A stretch of 64,000 bases of DNA from Spirochaetaceae bacterium (GCA_028821475.1 JAPPGB010000030.1:1-64000), one strand, 5' to 3'; positions 36,726-45,540 are shown, counted from the first letter of the stretch. The notes: a model not told the origin generated them from the sequence alone. Made by a program: numbers and translations.

Positions 36726-36836
36726 ATGCGTCGAATTGTCGCGAATCCGGAGATCCTTGGCGGCAAGCCAATCCTGGAGGGCACCCGGCTCAGAGTCGAC
36801 CACATTCTCGGCCTGTCTGCTCACCGCATCTATTAG
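36726..36836 (+). pseudogene. DUF433 antitoxin fragment
   Basis: MRRIVANPEILGGKPILEGTR and VDHILGLSA match the N-terminal half of DUF433 proteins, which are short antitoxin-like DNA-binding proteins. The frame ends after 36 residues (AHRIY) exactly where base composition becomes AT-rich. The C-terminal half is not found after the AT-rich segment. Confidence 0.6.
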
Positions 36837-36865
36837 AAATCCTCTTCGTTGAAAGGAATTTGCTA

Positions 36866-37612
36866 GTGGACTCCATTCTAGTTTTCGTTGGCATCTTGGC
36901 ATTTGCTAGCCTAGTTTTTGTATTCACTCATCTTCGGCCATTGAGTGATCAGGAGAAACGACAGTTAGCAGAAAAAAGGCGAAGAAAGAATATTCAAGGC
37001 TACTTTTCATTCTCCACCACAGAACTTCCTGTAAATAGCGAATTCAAGAAGCGAATGAGTCCGAGTGGAAGATTCTATAGAGTGGATGAAAGCCTCCATC
37101 GTTTTCCATCAGTTGCAGCAGCACTGTTGAAATACAAGAAACACGAATGGATTATTGTCGCGTTCGAGAAAAAACAGAACGTCAACATGATCTGGTTGAA
37201 TAAGGGGTTCGACAGGAGCCAAGTATCCCTGAATATACCAATTGGAGAAATCGCCGATATTGCGAAACGAGGCGATTATACGTCCGTACTATTCTTTCAT
37301 AATCACCCTAATTCAGATCCGTACTACTACGATCTTAGTCGGCCAAGTAATCAAGACCTATATTCAGCTAACAGATTATCTAGTACCCTTAATGTACATG
37401 GGATAAACTCGATTGAGTTTGTTTGCGAAAGAGGCGCTCATTATGGATACTATGCTTCTTGCGCTGATGCTTTCTTCCCACTCTCACACTTCGTTGTGAC
37501 CATAGATCGGGTGAATGGTTCATCCAAACTTACGAATTTGTCGTTGCACGTTCAGCGGGTGTTCTACCGGCAAGCCGAACCTCTTCAGAAAAGACGGCGT
37601 CGGCATCTGTAG
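36866..37612 (+). CDS. Membrane-anchored JAB/JAMM metalloprotease-like protein
   Basis: A 248-residue protein with one N-terminal TM helix (about 3-20, SILVFVGILAFASLVFVF), a Lys/Arg-rich stretch (30-42) and a soluble domain. HNHP (His145/His147) followed by SNQD (Ser161/Asp164) matches the RadC/JAB zinc motif HxHP...SxxD with a longer loop. Codon use is strikingly AT-rich compared with all neighbours, so it is probably a recent acquisition. The start is a GTG with AAAGGAA upstream. Its neighbours on both sides are truncated TA genes. JAMM proteins are isopeptidases or DNA-repair-associated factors; a defence role is possible but unproven. Confidence 0.6.
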   Translation: MDSILVFVGILAFASLVFVFTHLRPLSDQEKRQLAEKRRRKNIQGYFSFSTTELPVNSEFKKRMSPSGRFYRVDESLHRFPSVAAALLKYKKHEWIIVAFEKKQNVNMIWLNKGFDRSQVSLNIPIGEIADIAKRGDYTSVLFFHNHPNSDPYYYDLSRPSNQDLYSANRLSSTLNVHGINSIEFVCERGAHYGYYASCADAFFPLSHFVVTIDRVNGSSKLTNLSLHVQRVFYRQAEPLQKRRRRHL

Positions 37613-37641
37613 CGTCGGCACTACCTTCGCACGCAGTCATC

Positions 37642-37965
37642 CTACCACGTCTGCGATGCTGCGCCCCAGGCGCCTATTCCTGAACCACCGAAGTAAGTTC
37701 GCCCTGGTTCCAGTGCACTATCGTTTACTACTACTCCGAAATTTGAGCTCCCGATCGACGAGTCACGCAGATCGGCTGGCGCTACGCAGAAATCTGCGTC
37801 AGTCGTATACGGGGCGGAAGCAACGAAGTCCGCATCGCCAGCGTGCAGATAGACGGCCTGAGCGCCGACAAGCACAACTGCTTCGCGCTGTTCGGCCAGC
37901 GCCTCGGCAGCATCGAGCAGCGCGGCCCGGGCGCGCACGTAGAGTGGGTCAGGATCGCCAGACAT
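37642..37965 (-). pseudogene. AbiEii-like nucleotidyltransferase, C-terminally truncated
   Basis: The N-terminal 65 residues read as a nucleotidyltransferase: VVLVGAQAVYLHAGDAD and YTTDADFCVAPADLRD, the GxQA...D-x-D pattern of AbiEii/AbiGii toxins. After SSIGS the sequence is unrelated and less GC-rich and stops at 107 residues; full-length relatives are much longer. The start overlaps the end of the upstream HTH gene by 17 bp, which fits an AbiEi-AbiEii operon. The truncation coincides with the edge of the AT-rich island. Confidence 0.65.
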
Positions 37966-39028
37966 GTTGGTTCCTCGCCATCCACTCGATTATGTGTTCA
38001 CCCTGCGACGGTTCCCGCCCTGGCCCCGTCAAGAGGTCCGCGGCGAGATGGCTGGGAGCGACACAGCGAAGGCCGTCGCGGCAGAGCGCCCGATCAAACA
38101 CGACAGGGTCGAGAGGCTCTAGAATCATCACGTTGGCTCCGGCTTCGCTTCTTCGGAGATCCAGATGGTCGATGAACTCGATCGCGTCAGTCACGTAGAT
38201 GGCAGCGATTCGTGCGGGCGCGATGGGATCGAACCGCTGGGCAGCGAATGCGCCGGTGGCGACATACGCGAGCTTGGTCACGAGGAGTTTTTTCTCAAGC
38301 GCCGGCAGTCCCCTCGGCTCGAGAGCCATTGTGCACGTGTTCGAATCCGTTTGGTCATAATCTTGAGTCCACCGCCGAACAACGCCCTGCCAGTCGACCG
38401 CGGATACTGCACCCCGAATACGGTCCACGATGGCATCCCGTTCAAGCAACTCCAACACGCGCGACAACGTCGGAGCCGATACACTGGTAGACTGCGCCAG
38501 TTCTCGGACGCCGTACGGGGGGAACCTGTCGACGATGGCCCTCACGGCCCGCGCGGCACCGCGGCCGCGCAGAGACTGGAGCTTGTGATCCCTCGGCCAG
38601 GGATCATGATCCACGCCGTCGGAAGAAATGAATAAGCCCGGCATAGGGGCTTCGATGTGAACACTTCCCGTAGTGTCGATATAACCGATGTCGTGGTCAC
38701 GTAGAAGGACACGGGTGCGCGGGGAGAGGTAGGAGGCCGCTACTACAGGGACCCCAGCCGGCAACATCCTGTCCGTGATCGCGGAGAGCTGCGCTACCAC
38801 CTGGAGGACGCCGCGTGGCTCCAGTGTTCGTTTGACCTTGATGGCAAGCACCGCGGTCTCTACTGCGGGTGACACGAGCTCCGCCAGCAGGTCTACTTTG
38901 TATCGACCGGCCGACACTTCGGGCCGGACGTGAAGCGACCAACCGGGCGGCAGTCGTTTCGCGAGAGCGCGCTCCACGTGATGCGCCACCTGTGTCCCAG
39001 TCGGTGCCTGTTTGTCTACGTGAGGCAA
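37949..39028 (-). CDS. AbiEi-like winged-helix antitoxin/regulator
   Basis: About 359 residues. The N-terminal third resembles a restriction-like or sensor domain (YKVDLLAELVSPAVETAVLAIKVKRT). The centre has a winged helix (VRELAQSTSVSAPTLSRVLELLERDAIV). The C-terminal part (YVTDAIEFIDHLDLRRSEAGANVMILEP) resembles AbiEi-like C-terminal domains. A TTG with AAGGAG upstream is chosen as start; another in-frame TTG at 39049 would leave almost no leader. It precedes a truncated nucleotidyltransferase. The promoter at 39062-39090 has a palindrome in its spacer, consistent with autorepression. Confidence 0.6.
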   Translation of the reverse strand: MPHVDKQAPTGTQVAHHVERALAKRLPPGWSLHVRPEVSAGRYKVDLLAELVSPAVETAVLAIKVKRTLEPRGVLQVVAQLSAITDRMLPAGVPVVAASYLSPRTRVLLRDHDIGYIDTTGSVHIEAPMPGLFISSDGVDHDPWPRDHKLQSLRGRGAARAVRAIVDRFPPYGVRELAQSTSVSAPTLSRVLELLERDAIVDRIRGAVSAVDWQGVVRRWTQDYDQTDSNTCTMALEPRGLPALEKKLLVTKLAYVATGAFAAQRFDPIAPARIAAIYVTDAIEFIDHLDLRRSEAGANVMILEPLDPVVFDRALCRDGLRCVAPSHLAADLLTGPGREPSQGEHIIEWMARNQHVWRS

Positions 39029-39061
39029 GAGGTCTCCTTCGTTACCCAAACTGTTTCACCA

Positions 39062-39090
39062 AATGTAGCGTTTCGCCATACGCGAAACAA
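39062..39090 (-). promoter_or_regulatory. Promoter with palindromic operator for the AbiEi-like gene
   Basis: Minus strand -35 TTGTTT (39085-39090), 17-bp spacer, -10 TACATT (39062-39067). A perfect inverted repeat GTTTCGC-N5-GCGAAAC (39070-39088) fills the spacer and overlaps the -35, an ideal repressor site. The spacing and overlap are read directly; the regulator identity is inferred. Confidence 0.65.
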
Positions 39091-39145
39091 CCTAATGCAT
39101 GAAACACAGCACCATCCGATGCGGCAGGCCGAGCAACGGAGCCGT

Positions 39146-40528
39146 TCATGCCACCACGTCATCAATGCTGAAGCCCAGGGCTCCGGCGCGCTGGACTTCC
39201 GGGGCGACGCCGCCGCGGCCCCACAGTGCCAGGGTCGGTTCGTCGACCGGGTTGGGAACGAAGGGCACCTTGCGGCGCAGCGCCTCCAGGTCGCGCCTGC
39301 CAAGCGGTGACGACTGCCAGCGGGCTTCGCCGATGAGCGCGGTCCGGCTGCCGCGGAGGCCGAGCACGTCGACCTCCACGGTGGCGCCGCGTCCGGACCA
39401 CCACCGTCCGATGACCAGGTCGGCGGGAAGCTCTCCGCGCCGCACGAGCCGCCGCGCGTGGGCGCGGGCCTGCTCCTCGAACACGGAGCCGAGGTGCGTC
39501 TGCCAGCGCGGCAGCACCCGTTCCAGCACCGCGTCGCCCTGCCCTCCCTCGATCAGCGCGGCCTCCGTGTAGAGCACCTGGAACCAGAAGCGCAGGTAGG
39601 GGTCGGGTATCTCGTACGAGCCGCGTGCGCCGCGCGGTGCTCCCACCGGCATCACCTTGGCCACGAAGCCGGTCTTGATCAGTACGTCCAATGCATGGTC
39701 GATGCGCTGGCCCACATCGCCCGCGATGTGGGAGAAGCGCGTCCGCCCGCGCCCGATCGCTGCCAGTATCTGGGCGTAGCCCCCGGTCGGTGAGAGTTCC
39801 TCGCGGAGCATGCCCTCGGCGTCCTCGAGCAGCACGCCGCCCGGCGTGAACGCTAGCCGGCGCAGGTTGTCGTGGGTCGAGAGGCCCTCCTGCCACTGCC
39901 GGAGGTGAAGCGGGTATCCGCCGCACGCCGCGTACGCCTGCAGCAGGTCCTCGGCCGACAGATCGGGCAGGAACTCGCGCGCCGCAATCAGGTCCATCGG
40001 GGCCAGCGGCAGCGACAGCGTCGGGCGTCCACGCAGGGCGCCGCCGGCACCCAGAACGTCCTCCATCACCCCTACGGCGGAGCCGGTCAGGACCAGTGCC
40101 AGCCTGGTCCCGGGGCGCAGGTGGTCCCACACCACCTGCACGATGCTGGCAAACCCGGGGGTCGAACGCGCCAAGTACGGAACCTCGTCCAGGATCACGA
40201 GCAGGGGCCGTTCCGCGGCCGCCGCGGCAAAGAACTGCAGCGCCGCCTCCCAGGACGGAAACCCGCCCCCGGCCAGATGGGCTGCCTCATCGCCGAGATC
40301 CCGGCGAATCACCTCGCCAAGGCGGCGCAACTCGACCGCCTCGGCCTGTTGGGTTGCGCCGAAGAACACGGCTCTCTTGCCCTGTGCGAAGTGCGACAGC
40401 AGGAACGTCTTGCCGACCCGCCGACGCCCCCAGGCGACAAGCAACTGAGGCACCCCGTCGGCGGCGCGCTGCCAGGCCGCATCGAGCCGGCGGAGCTCCG
40501 CGGTCCGATTCACGAGCGGTGCAAGCAT
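39146..40528 (-). CDS. ATP-binding protein, archaeal ATPase/DUF234 type
   Basis: A 460-residue STAND-like ATPase. MLAPLVNRTAELRRLDAAW is followed by Walker A WGRRRVGKTFLL, Walker B LVILDEVPYL and GSAVGVMEDVL. A winged helix lies near the middle (TGGYAQILAAIGRG). The C-terminal DUF234-like domain has a nuclease-like pattern, TVEVDVLGLRGSRTALIGEARW. The ATG at 40528 is preferred because a strong promoter lies just upstream (40554-40582). It stands alone; function unknown. Confidence 0.8.
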   Translation of the reverse strand: MLAPLVNRTAELRRLDAAWQRAADGVPQLLVAWGRRRVGKTFLLSHFAQGKRAVFFGATQQAEAVELRRLGEVIRRDLGDEAAHLAGGGFPSWEAALQFFAAAAAERPLLVILDEVPYLARSTPGFASIVQVVWDHLRPGTRLALVLTGSAVGVMEDVLGAGGALRGRPTLSLPLAPMDLIAAREFLPDLSAEDLLQAYAACGGYPLHLRQWQEGLSTHDNLRRLAFTPGGVLLEDAEGMLREELSPTGGYAQILAAIGRGRTRFSHIAGDVGQRIDHALDVLIKTGFVAKVMPVGAPRGARGSYEIPDPYLRFWFQVLYTEAALIEGGQGDAVLERVLPRWQTHLGSVFEEQARAHARRLVRRGELPADLVIGRWWSGRGATVEVDVLGLRGSRTALIGEARWQSSPLGRRDLEALRRKVPFVPNPVDEPTLALWGRGGVAPEVQRAGALGFSIDDVVA

Positions 40529-40553
40529 TCTGCTACCCTGGCCCCTTACCGGG

Positions 40554-40613
40554 ATATTAGTCACAATGCTTCGTAGTTGCAACCGTTCGTAGTTACAACG
40601 CTTCGTAGTAAAC
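40554..40613 (-). promoter_or_regulatory. Promoter with three tandem operator-like repeats
   Basis: Minus strand -35 TTGCAA (40577-40582), 17 bp, -10 TAATAT (40554-40559). The motif (G)TTCGTAGTTRCAAC occurs at 40568-40583 and 40585-40599, with a shortened copy at 40600-40613. The first copy covers the -35 box. This is read directly and suggests cooperative binding of a regulator. Confidence 0.6.
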
Positions 40614-40639
40614 GAGCGCCGCGACCCTCTGCCCGCGGG

Positions 40640-41419
40640 TTACGAGTCTGCGAAGGGGAAAGTGCCGGCGTAGCCGAGGGTTTGCAGGGTGAAGTCGGGG
40701 CTGCTGACGAACCTGATGCCGGGGTACATCGGGTTCTGCTGGAAGTGCAGCACCAGGTTGGCGCGGATGTCGTCTTCCGGGTCGTCGCCGAACTTGACCC
40801 CCTGGTGGGGAATGTGGGCGAAGAACACGATGGCGTCGCCGGCGCGCGGGTACAGGTGCTCCTGCGGCTGCGCGTCGCACCACGCCTGGAACGGGTTGCT
40901 GCGGTCGTCGGTGTAGTGGATGTGCGGCAGCAGCTCGTCCGGCAGCAGGCGGTCGACGTAGTTCTTCAGGAACGTCAACCGGCCCCGCTCCGGGGTGTTG
41001 TCGGTCAGGTAGAAGGTGGTGTTCATGCACAGCGCGCGCAGCGGGCGCGCCGCCCCGGAGTTGCGCTCCTGGTAGTGGTAGTCGGCAAAGTCCATGTGCC
41101 ACTCCTGGCGGTAGGCACGCGGGTTGATGTGGGCGCGCAGCGAGCGGAGCTGGCACTGCTTGCCGAGCATCGCCTTGAGGTAGGGGGCGACGCTCGGATG
41201 GCCGACCACGCCGAGCGCCAGCTCCGGCTCCAGCTTCAGCAGGCTCTCGAACGCCACGTTGCCGACGCTGTTGTCGATTTCGTTCAGGCCGCGGCGGTGC
41301 ATGTCGTACAGCTTGTGCTTCCACGCCGCCACCGTGTCACCGTCGAGCGCGCCGCGCACCAGCAGGAACCCGTCCCGCTCCAGATCCGCCAGCCCCGCCG
41401 GCGCCTGCTTGTCAGCCAT
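40640..41419 (-). CDS. Phytanoyl-CoA dioxygenase (PhyH) family protein
   Basis: A 259-residue Fe(II)/2-oxoglutarate oxygenase. The iron triad is visible as HMDF (His-x-Asp) in QEWHMDFADYH and a later His in HIPHQGVKF; the downstream Arg of IRANLVLHF probably binds 2-oxoglutarate. The start ATG has GGAGG six bases upstream. It is the last gene of an apparent operon with lplA-, lplB- and lplC-like genes (79 bp gap), suggesting hydroxylation of the imported compound. The substrate is unknown. Confidence 0.87.
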   Translation of the reverse strand: MADKQAPAGLADLERDGFLLVRGALDGDTVAAWKHKLYDMHRRGLNEIDNSVGNVAFESLLKLEPELALGVVGHPSVAPYLKAMLGKQCQLRSLRAHINPRAYRQEWHMDFADYHYQERNSGAARPLRALCMNTTFYLTDNTPERGRLTFLKNYVDRLLPDELLPHIHYTDDRSNPFQAWCDAQPQEHLYPRAGDAIVFFAHIPHQGVKFGDDPEDDIRANLVLHFQQNPMYPGIRFVSSPDFTLQTLGYAGTFPFADS

Positions 41420-41497
41420 TACAATCCTCCTGTCCTCTGCTGTGCCGCAGACCATACCGCAATTTGAGCCGATGGTGGCAAATTCCTGTAGCCCCGA

Positions 41498-42376
41498 TCA
41501 GCCTTTGAGGGCCCCGATCATCACGCCCTTGATGAAGTAGCGCTGCAGGAACGGGTACACGGCCAGGATCGGCAGCGTGCCCACCATGATCACCACGAAG
41601 CGGTTGCGGGTGACGCCGGCGATCGCCTCGAACGCCATCCGCTCCTCCTCCTCGGGCGGCAGGATCAAGAGCCGGCGCAGGACCATCTGCAGCGGGTGCA
41701 GGTCGGGATCGGGCAGATAGATCAGGGCCGGGAAGTAGGCGTTCCAGTGCCCGACCGCGTAGAACAGCACATTCACGGCGATGATGGTGCTCGACACCGG
41801 AACCACGATGCGGAAGAAGATGGTCAGGTCGTTGGCGCCGTCGATCTTGGCCGACTCCGGGATCGAGTCGTCGATGTTGCTCTGCAGGTAGGTGCGGGTG
41901 ATGATGATGTTCCAGGCTGCCGCCGCGGTCGGCAGCACCATCGCCCAGCGGGTCGCGTACAGCCCCAGGTTGCGCACGATGATGAAGGTGGGAATGATGC
42001 CGCCGCTGAACCACATGGTGAAGGCGATGAAGAACATCAGCAGTCCGCGCCCGCTGAACGCGCGCCGCGACAGCGGGTAGGAGACCATCATCGTGATCGC
42101 GACGTTGAGCGCGCTGCCGACGCTGGTATACCACAGCGTGTTGTAGTAGGAGCGCCACACCTCGGTCGACTTCACCACGGTCTGGTAGCCGACCCAGGTG
42201 ATATCCTGGGGCCACAGCCACACCGTGCCGCCGAGAATCGCGCGGCTGCCGCTGATCGAGTTGCTGAACACGTAGAGAATCGGAAAGATGGTGACCAGCG
42301 CGGCCACCGCCAACACCAGCGCGATGGCGTACTCGGCGAGCCGCTCGGCCAGATTGCGACGATAGCGGATGTTCAT
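41498..42376 (-). CDS. Carbohydrate ABC transporter permease, LplC/YtcP type
   Basis: A 292-residue MalG-family inner-membrane permease with about six TM segments. The EAA loop reads ESAKIDGANDLTIFFRIVVPVSSTII, and the protein ends RYFIKGVMIGALKG, the typical LplC/YtcP C-terminus. It lies 7 bp downstream of the lplB-like gene. With that protein it forms the membrane pore. No ATPase gene is in the operon, so an MsmX-like shared ATPase is expected elsewhere. Confidence 0.9.
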   Translation of the reverse strand: MNIRYRRNLAERLAEYAIALVLAVAALVTIFPILYVFSNSISGSRAILGGTVWLWPQDITWVGYQTVVKSTEVWRSYYNTLWYTSVGSALNVAITMMVSYPLSRRAFSGRGLLMFFIAFTMWFSGGIIPTFIIVRNLGLYATRWAMVLPTAAAAWNIIITRTYLQSNIDDSIPESAKIDGANDLTIFFRIVVPVSSTIIAVNVLFYAVGHWNAYFPALIYLPDPDLHPLQMVLRRLLILPPEEEERMAFEAIAGVTRNRFVVIMVGTLPILAVYPFLQRYFIKGVMIGALKG

Positions 42377-42383
42377 GACCCGC

Positions 42384-43325
42384 TTACCACAGGCTGGTCC
42401 CCGTGAACTGCCTGCTCATCCGGTTGACCATCAGGATCAGCACCAGGTTGATCACCGAGTTGAACAGCCCGGCAGCCGCCGCGAAGCTGTAGTCGCCGCC
42501 GGCGATGCCGCGCCGGTACACGAACGTGGAGATCACGTCCGCGGTCTCGTAGGTGCCGGGGCCGTACATCAGCAGGATCTTCTCGAACCCGACCGACATC
42601 ATCTGCCCGACGTACAGGATCATCAGGATGATGATGGTGGGCGCGATGCCCGGCAGCGTGATGAAGCGCAGTTGCTGCCAGCGGTTGGCGCCGTCCACCC
42701 AGGCGGCGTCGTACTGTTCCTGGTCGATGGCGGTGAGCGCGGCCAGGTAGATGATGGCTCGCCAGCCAAAGTGCTGCCAGATGTCGGAGCCGATGTACAG
42801 CGGCCGGAACCAGCCGGGCAGGATCAGGAATGGCACCGTCTCCATCCCCAGCCGCCCCATCACCGTGTTCACCAGGCCGTTCTCGGTGTTGAACATGGCG
42901 TTGATCAGCCCCACCACCACCACGATGGAGACGAAGTGCGGGATGTAGCTGATGGTCTGCACCCAGCGCCGGAACAGGCTGTTGTGCACCTCGTTCAACA
43001 GCAGCGCGAAGATGATCGGCACCGTGAAGTTGAAGAAGAAGCCGTAGAAGTTGAGCAGCAGGGTGTTGCGCACCGTGCGCACGAAGTGGATCGAGGTAAA
43101 GAACTGCTCGAACCACACGAACCCGACCCACGGGCTGCGCAGAATGCCGAGAAACGGGCTGAAGTCCTTGAACGCGATCAGCAGCCCGTACATCGGCAGG
43201 TAGTGGAACAGGATGTAATACACCACCGCCGGCACCGCCAGCAGCCACAGGTAGCGGTCCTGGAACAGCGCCTTGGCCAATCGGTTCGCACGCGGGGATC
43301 CGCGTACCCGCGCCACCGGCGTCAT
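42384..43325 (-). CDS. Carbohydrate ABC transporter permease, LplB type
   Basis: A 313-residue MalF-like permease. The N-terminal YLWLLAVPAVVYYILFHYLPMYGLLIAFKDFSP is characteristic of LplB/YteP-type proteins. The EAA loop is YDAAWVDGANRWQQLRFITLPGI. Six TM segments are visible. It is encoded between the binding-protein gene (hairpin in the gap) and the lplC-like gene. Confidence 0.9.
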   Translation of the reverse strand: MTPVARVRGSPRANRLAKALFQDRYLWLLAVPAVVYYILFHYLPMYGLLIAFKDFSPFLGILRSPWVGFVWFEQFFTSIHFVRTVRNTLLLNFYGFFFNFTVPIIFALLLNEVHNSLFRRWVQTISYIPHFVSIVVVVGLINAMFNTENGLVNTVMGRLGMETVPFLILPGWFRPLYIGSDIWQHFGWRAIIYLAALTAIDQEQYDAAWVDGANRWQQLRFITLPGIAPTIIILMILYVGQMMSVGFEKILLMYGPGTYETADVISTFVYRRGIAGGDYSFAAAAGLFNSVINLVLILMVNRMSRQFTGTSLW

Positions 43326-43351
43326 GGCCTCAGGTTGGGCTGAGGAATCGC

Positions 43352-43373
43352 CCCGGGGCGGTGCGGCCCCGGG
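43352..43373 (-). terminator. Hairpin between lplA-like and lplB-like genes
   Basis: An 8-bp GC stem CCCGGGGC / GCCCCGGG with a 6-nt loop in the 72-bp gap. No U-run follows, so it is better read as an attenuator or RNA-stability element than as a full terminator. Confidence 0.5.
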
Positions 43374-43397
43374 ACGGTCATTGGGACGGATGAGCGG

Positions 43398-45047
43398 CTA
43401 CCTGAGCGACGCGGTGTAGTCGTCGTGCTGCTGCTGGATGATTTCCACCAGTTCGTCGACGCCGACCCGCTTCATGGTGGCGACGTAGTCGTCGAACCGG
43501 TCGAGCGACTCCTGCCCGGTGATGAACTTGAAGGTCCACTCCTCCTGGGTCGGGTTGATCTCCTCGCGCAGGGCGCGCAGGCGGCGATCCTGTTCCGGCG
43601 AACCGAGGTAGCGCGGAAACGGCGACACCGCGATCGGCGCGGCGAGCTGGGTCAGCTCGTACGAGAACGGATCCTCCGAGAAGCGCGCCGCGAACGACTC
43701 GTCGTCATCGGCGTAGAGCGGATGGTTGAACGAACCGATGTCCGCCAGCACCGACTGCACCGACTTGCCTTCCGGGTTGTTGCGGATGGCGTCGCTGTAC
43801 TCGGGCAGGCCGGCGAAGTGCTTCAGCCACGGCGAGGCGGAACTCTTCTGTGGATTGATGTTGTAGTGCTCGCCCTCGAGGCCGTAGTTGGCGTACAGGT
43901 AGCCCTCCGGGCTGGCCCACACGTAGTCCAGCCACTTGATGGCGACCTCCGGGTTCTTGCTCTGGCTGGTGATCACCGTGGCGGCGCCGACCAGCGGCTC
44001 GTGTACGTAGCGGGACACGCCTTGCGGGTTCTTGGGCAGGGGGGTCCACGTGTAGGTGCCGGCGATATCGGACTCGCGCAGCAGCCGGTTCCTGAACAAC
44101 ACCCCGCCGATGCCGGTCCAGAAGCCGCCCAGGCGGTCGTCCGCGTTCAGCGAGTTCTGGATCTGTCCCGACTGGGTGACCTCCTGCGCCATGGCGCCGG
44201 CCTCGTACAGCTCGTTCAGGAACGCGAGATAGTCGCGATACTTGGGGCTGATGTAGTCGTAGGAGAGCACGCCGTTGTCGAGCGAGAAGCCGAAGCTGTA
44301 GTAGATGTCCAGGTCGAGACCGGAGGAGCCGAACCACTCCAGTTGCCACAGCGTCCGCGGGCTCAGCGCCACCTCGTCCTGCTCGCCGTTGCCGTTGGGA
44401 TCCTGCGTCGCGAACGCCTTCGCCACGGTGAGCCAATCCTCCAGGGTCTCCGGCTTGTCCAGCCCGAGCTTCTCCAGCCAGTCCTCCCGGACGTACCAGT
44501 TCTTGTAGTTGCTGATCGGCGGCACCGTGCGCGCGGCGGTGGCGTAGACCTCGCCGTCCGGCGCCACCAGGGCGGGGCGCATCTCGGTGAATTCCTCCAG
44601 CAGCCGCTTGGTGTTGGGCGCATAGCGGTTCACCAGCTCGGTGAGCTTGATGGTCGCCCCCTGGGCGTGCAGGTCCACCGGACTGCCGACCACGTAGTTC
44701 CAGCCCAGGGTCAGCATGTCGGGCAGGTCGGCCGCGGCGGCGATCCTGGTCTTGATGAAGGTGGTGTATTCGTTGCTCGGGACCACCTGCCAGTCGATCT
44801 CGACGCCGGTATCCTCCAGGATCTGCTGCCAGACCGGGCCGTCACCAAACCCGACCGGATGCTCCCAGCCGGCGTAGCTCAGCGTGACGCTGCCCGGCTC
44901 CACGATCGGCAGCGTGTAGCCCGACTCGGCGGTGCTGCCCGCCGCTCCGGAGTCCGCTTCCCCCGCCGCCCACGCATGCGTTGCTGCCAGAGCGAATGCC
45001 AACACGGCGGCAACAGCCGCCATCCCAAGTCTGCCATGGGTTACCAA
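43398..45047 (-). CDS. Extracellular solute-binding protein, LplA type
   Basis: A 549-residue family 1 binding protein. Signal peptide: HGRLGMAAVAAVLAFALAAT, cleavage after AWA. The mature N-terminus is acidic and Ser/Gly-rich, then VTLSYAGWEHP begins the lobe. VEIDWQVVPSNEYTTFIKTR and NWYVREDWLEKLGL are typical of LplA/YtcQ-type proteins. There is no lipobox Cys. A TTG is chosen as start because GGAGGT lies six bases upstream; the longer frame to 45632 has no signal peptide at its start. It probably binds oligosaccharides or a glycoside. Confidence 0.87.
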   Translation of the reverse strand: MVTHGRLGMAAVAAVLAFALAATHAWAAGEADSGAAGSTAESGYTLPIVEPGSVTLSYAGWEHPVGFGDGPVWQQILEDTGVEIDWQVVPSNEYTTFIKTRIAAAADLPDMLTLGWNYVVGSPVDLHAQGATIKLTELVNRYAPNTKRLLEEFTEMRPALVAPDGEVYATAARTVPPISNYKNWYVREDWLEKLGLDKPETLEDWLTVAKAFATQDPNGNGEQDEVALSPRTLWQLEWFGSSGLDLDIYYSFGFSLDNGVLSYDYISPKYRDYLAFLNELYEAGAMAQEVTQSGQIQNSLNADDRLGGFWTGIGGVLFRNRLLRESDIAGTYTWTPLPKNPQGVSRYVHEPLVGAATVITSQSKNPEVAIKWLDYVWASPEGYLYANYGLEGEHYNINPQKSSASPWLKHFAGLPEYSDAIRNNPEGKSVQSVLADIGSFNHPLYADDDESFAARFSEDPFSYELTQLAAPIAVSPFPRYLGSPEQDRRLRALREEINPTQEEWTFKFITGQESLDRFDDYVATMKRVGVDELVEIIQQQHDDYTASLR

Positions 45048-45202
45048 GTCGATACCTCCTGTGGTATTCGCCGATCGTAGCACCAGAGCAGCCCGTGGTG
45101 GAACCCGGCGTAGCACCGAGAGCGGCGAGGCGCCCGGCTGGCAAGGCGCTGCAAGTAGGCCGGGCCGGGACGAAACGGGTTCGGCATGGGCCATCACCTT
45201 GT

Positions 45203-45452
45203 TCACGCGCGCAGGCAGGGCATGTCGTAGCGGGGGATCGTCGCGTCGCGGGTGACGATGGTCAGCGCATCCACACGAGCTTGTGCAATCTGGATACGGT
45301 CGAAGGGGTCGCCATGAATCGCCGGCAGCTCGGCTACCGCCAACGCGTGGCCGACCGTGATCGGCAGGTGCTGAAAGCGCTCCTGTTCGAGTGCGGCTTC
45401 GAGATCGTCCGGCGCCTCCAGCTTGCCGAACTGGCGCTTGATGGTAATCGGC
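45203..45452 (-). pseudogene. PIN-domain toxin C-terminal remnant
   Basis: The frame reads ITIKRQFGKLEAPDDLEAAL, HLPITVGHALAVAELP and HGDPFDRIQIAQARVDALTI, ending VTRDATIPRYD. This is the second half of a VapC protein (HGDPFDR...A is diagnostic). The N-terminal acidic motif is missing and upstream sequence is unrelated. It lies between the lplA-like gene and a coiled-coil nuclease gene. Confidence 0.65.
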
Positions 45453-45540
45453 GCCCAGCCTGGCGGGTGGCTCCAGCGGCAGTTCGATCACCATCTCCGT
45501 GAACCGGCCGGGCTCGTTGCGCGCCCCCGGTACGACCGCG

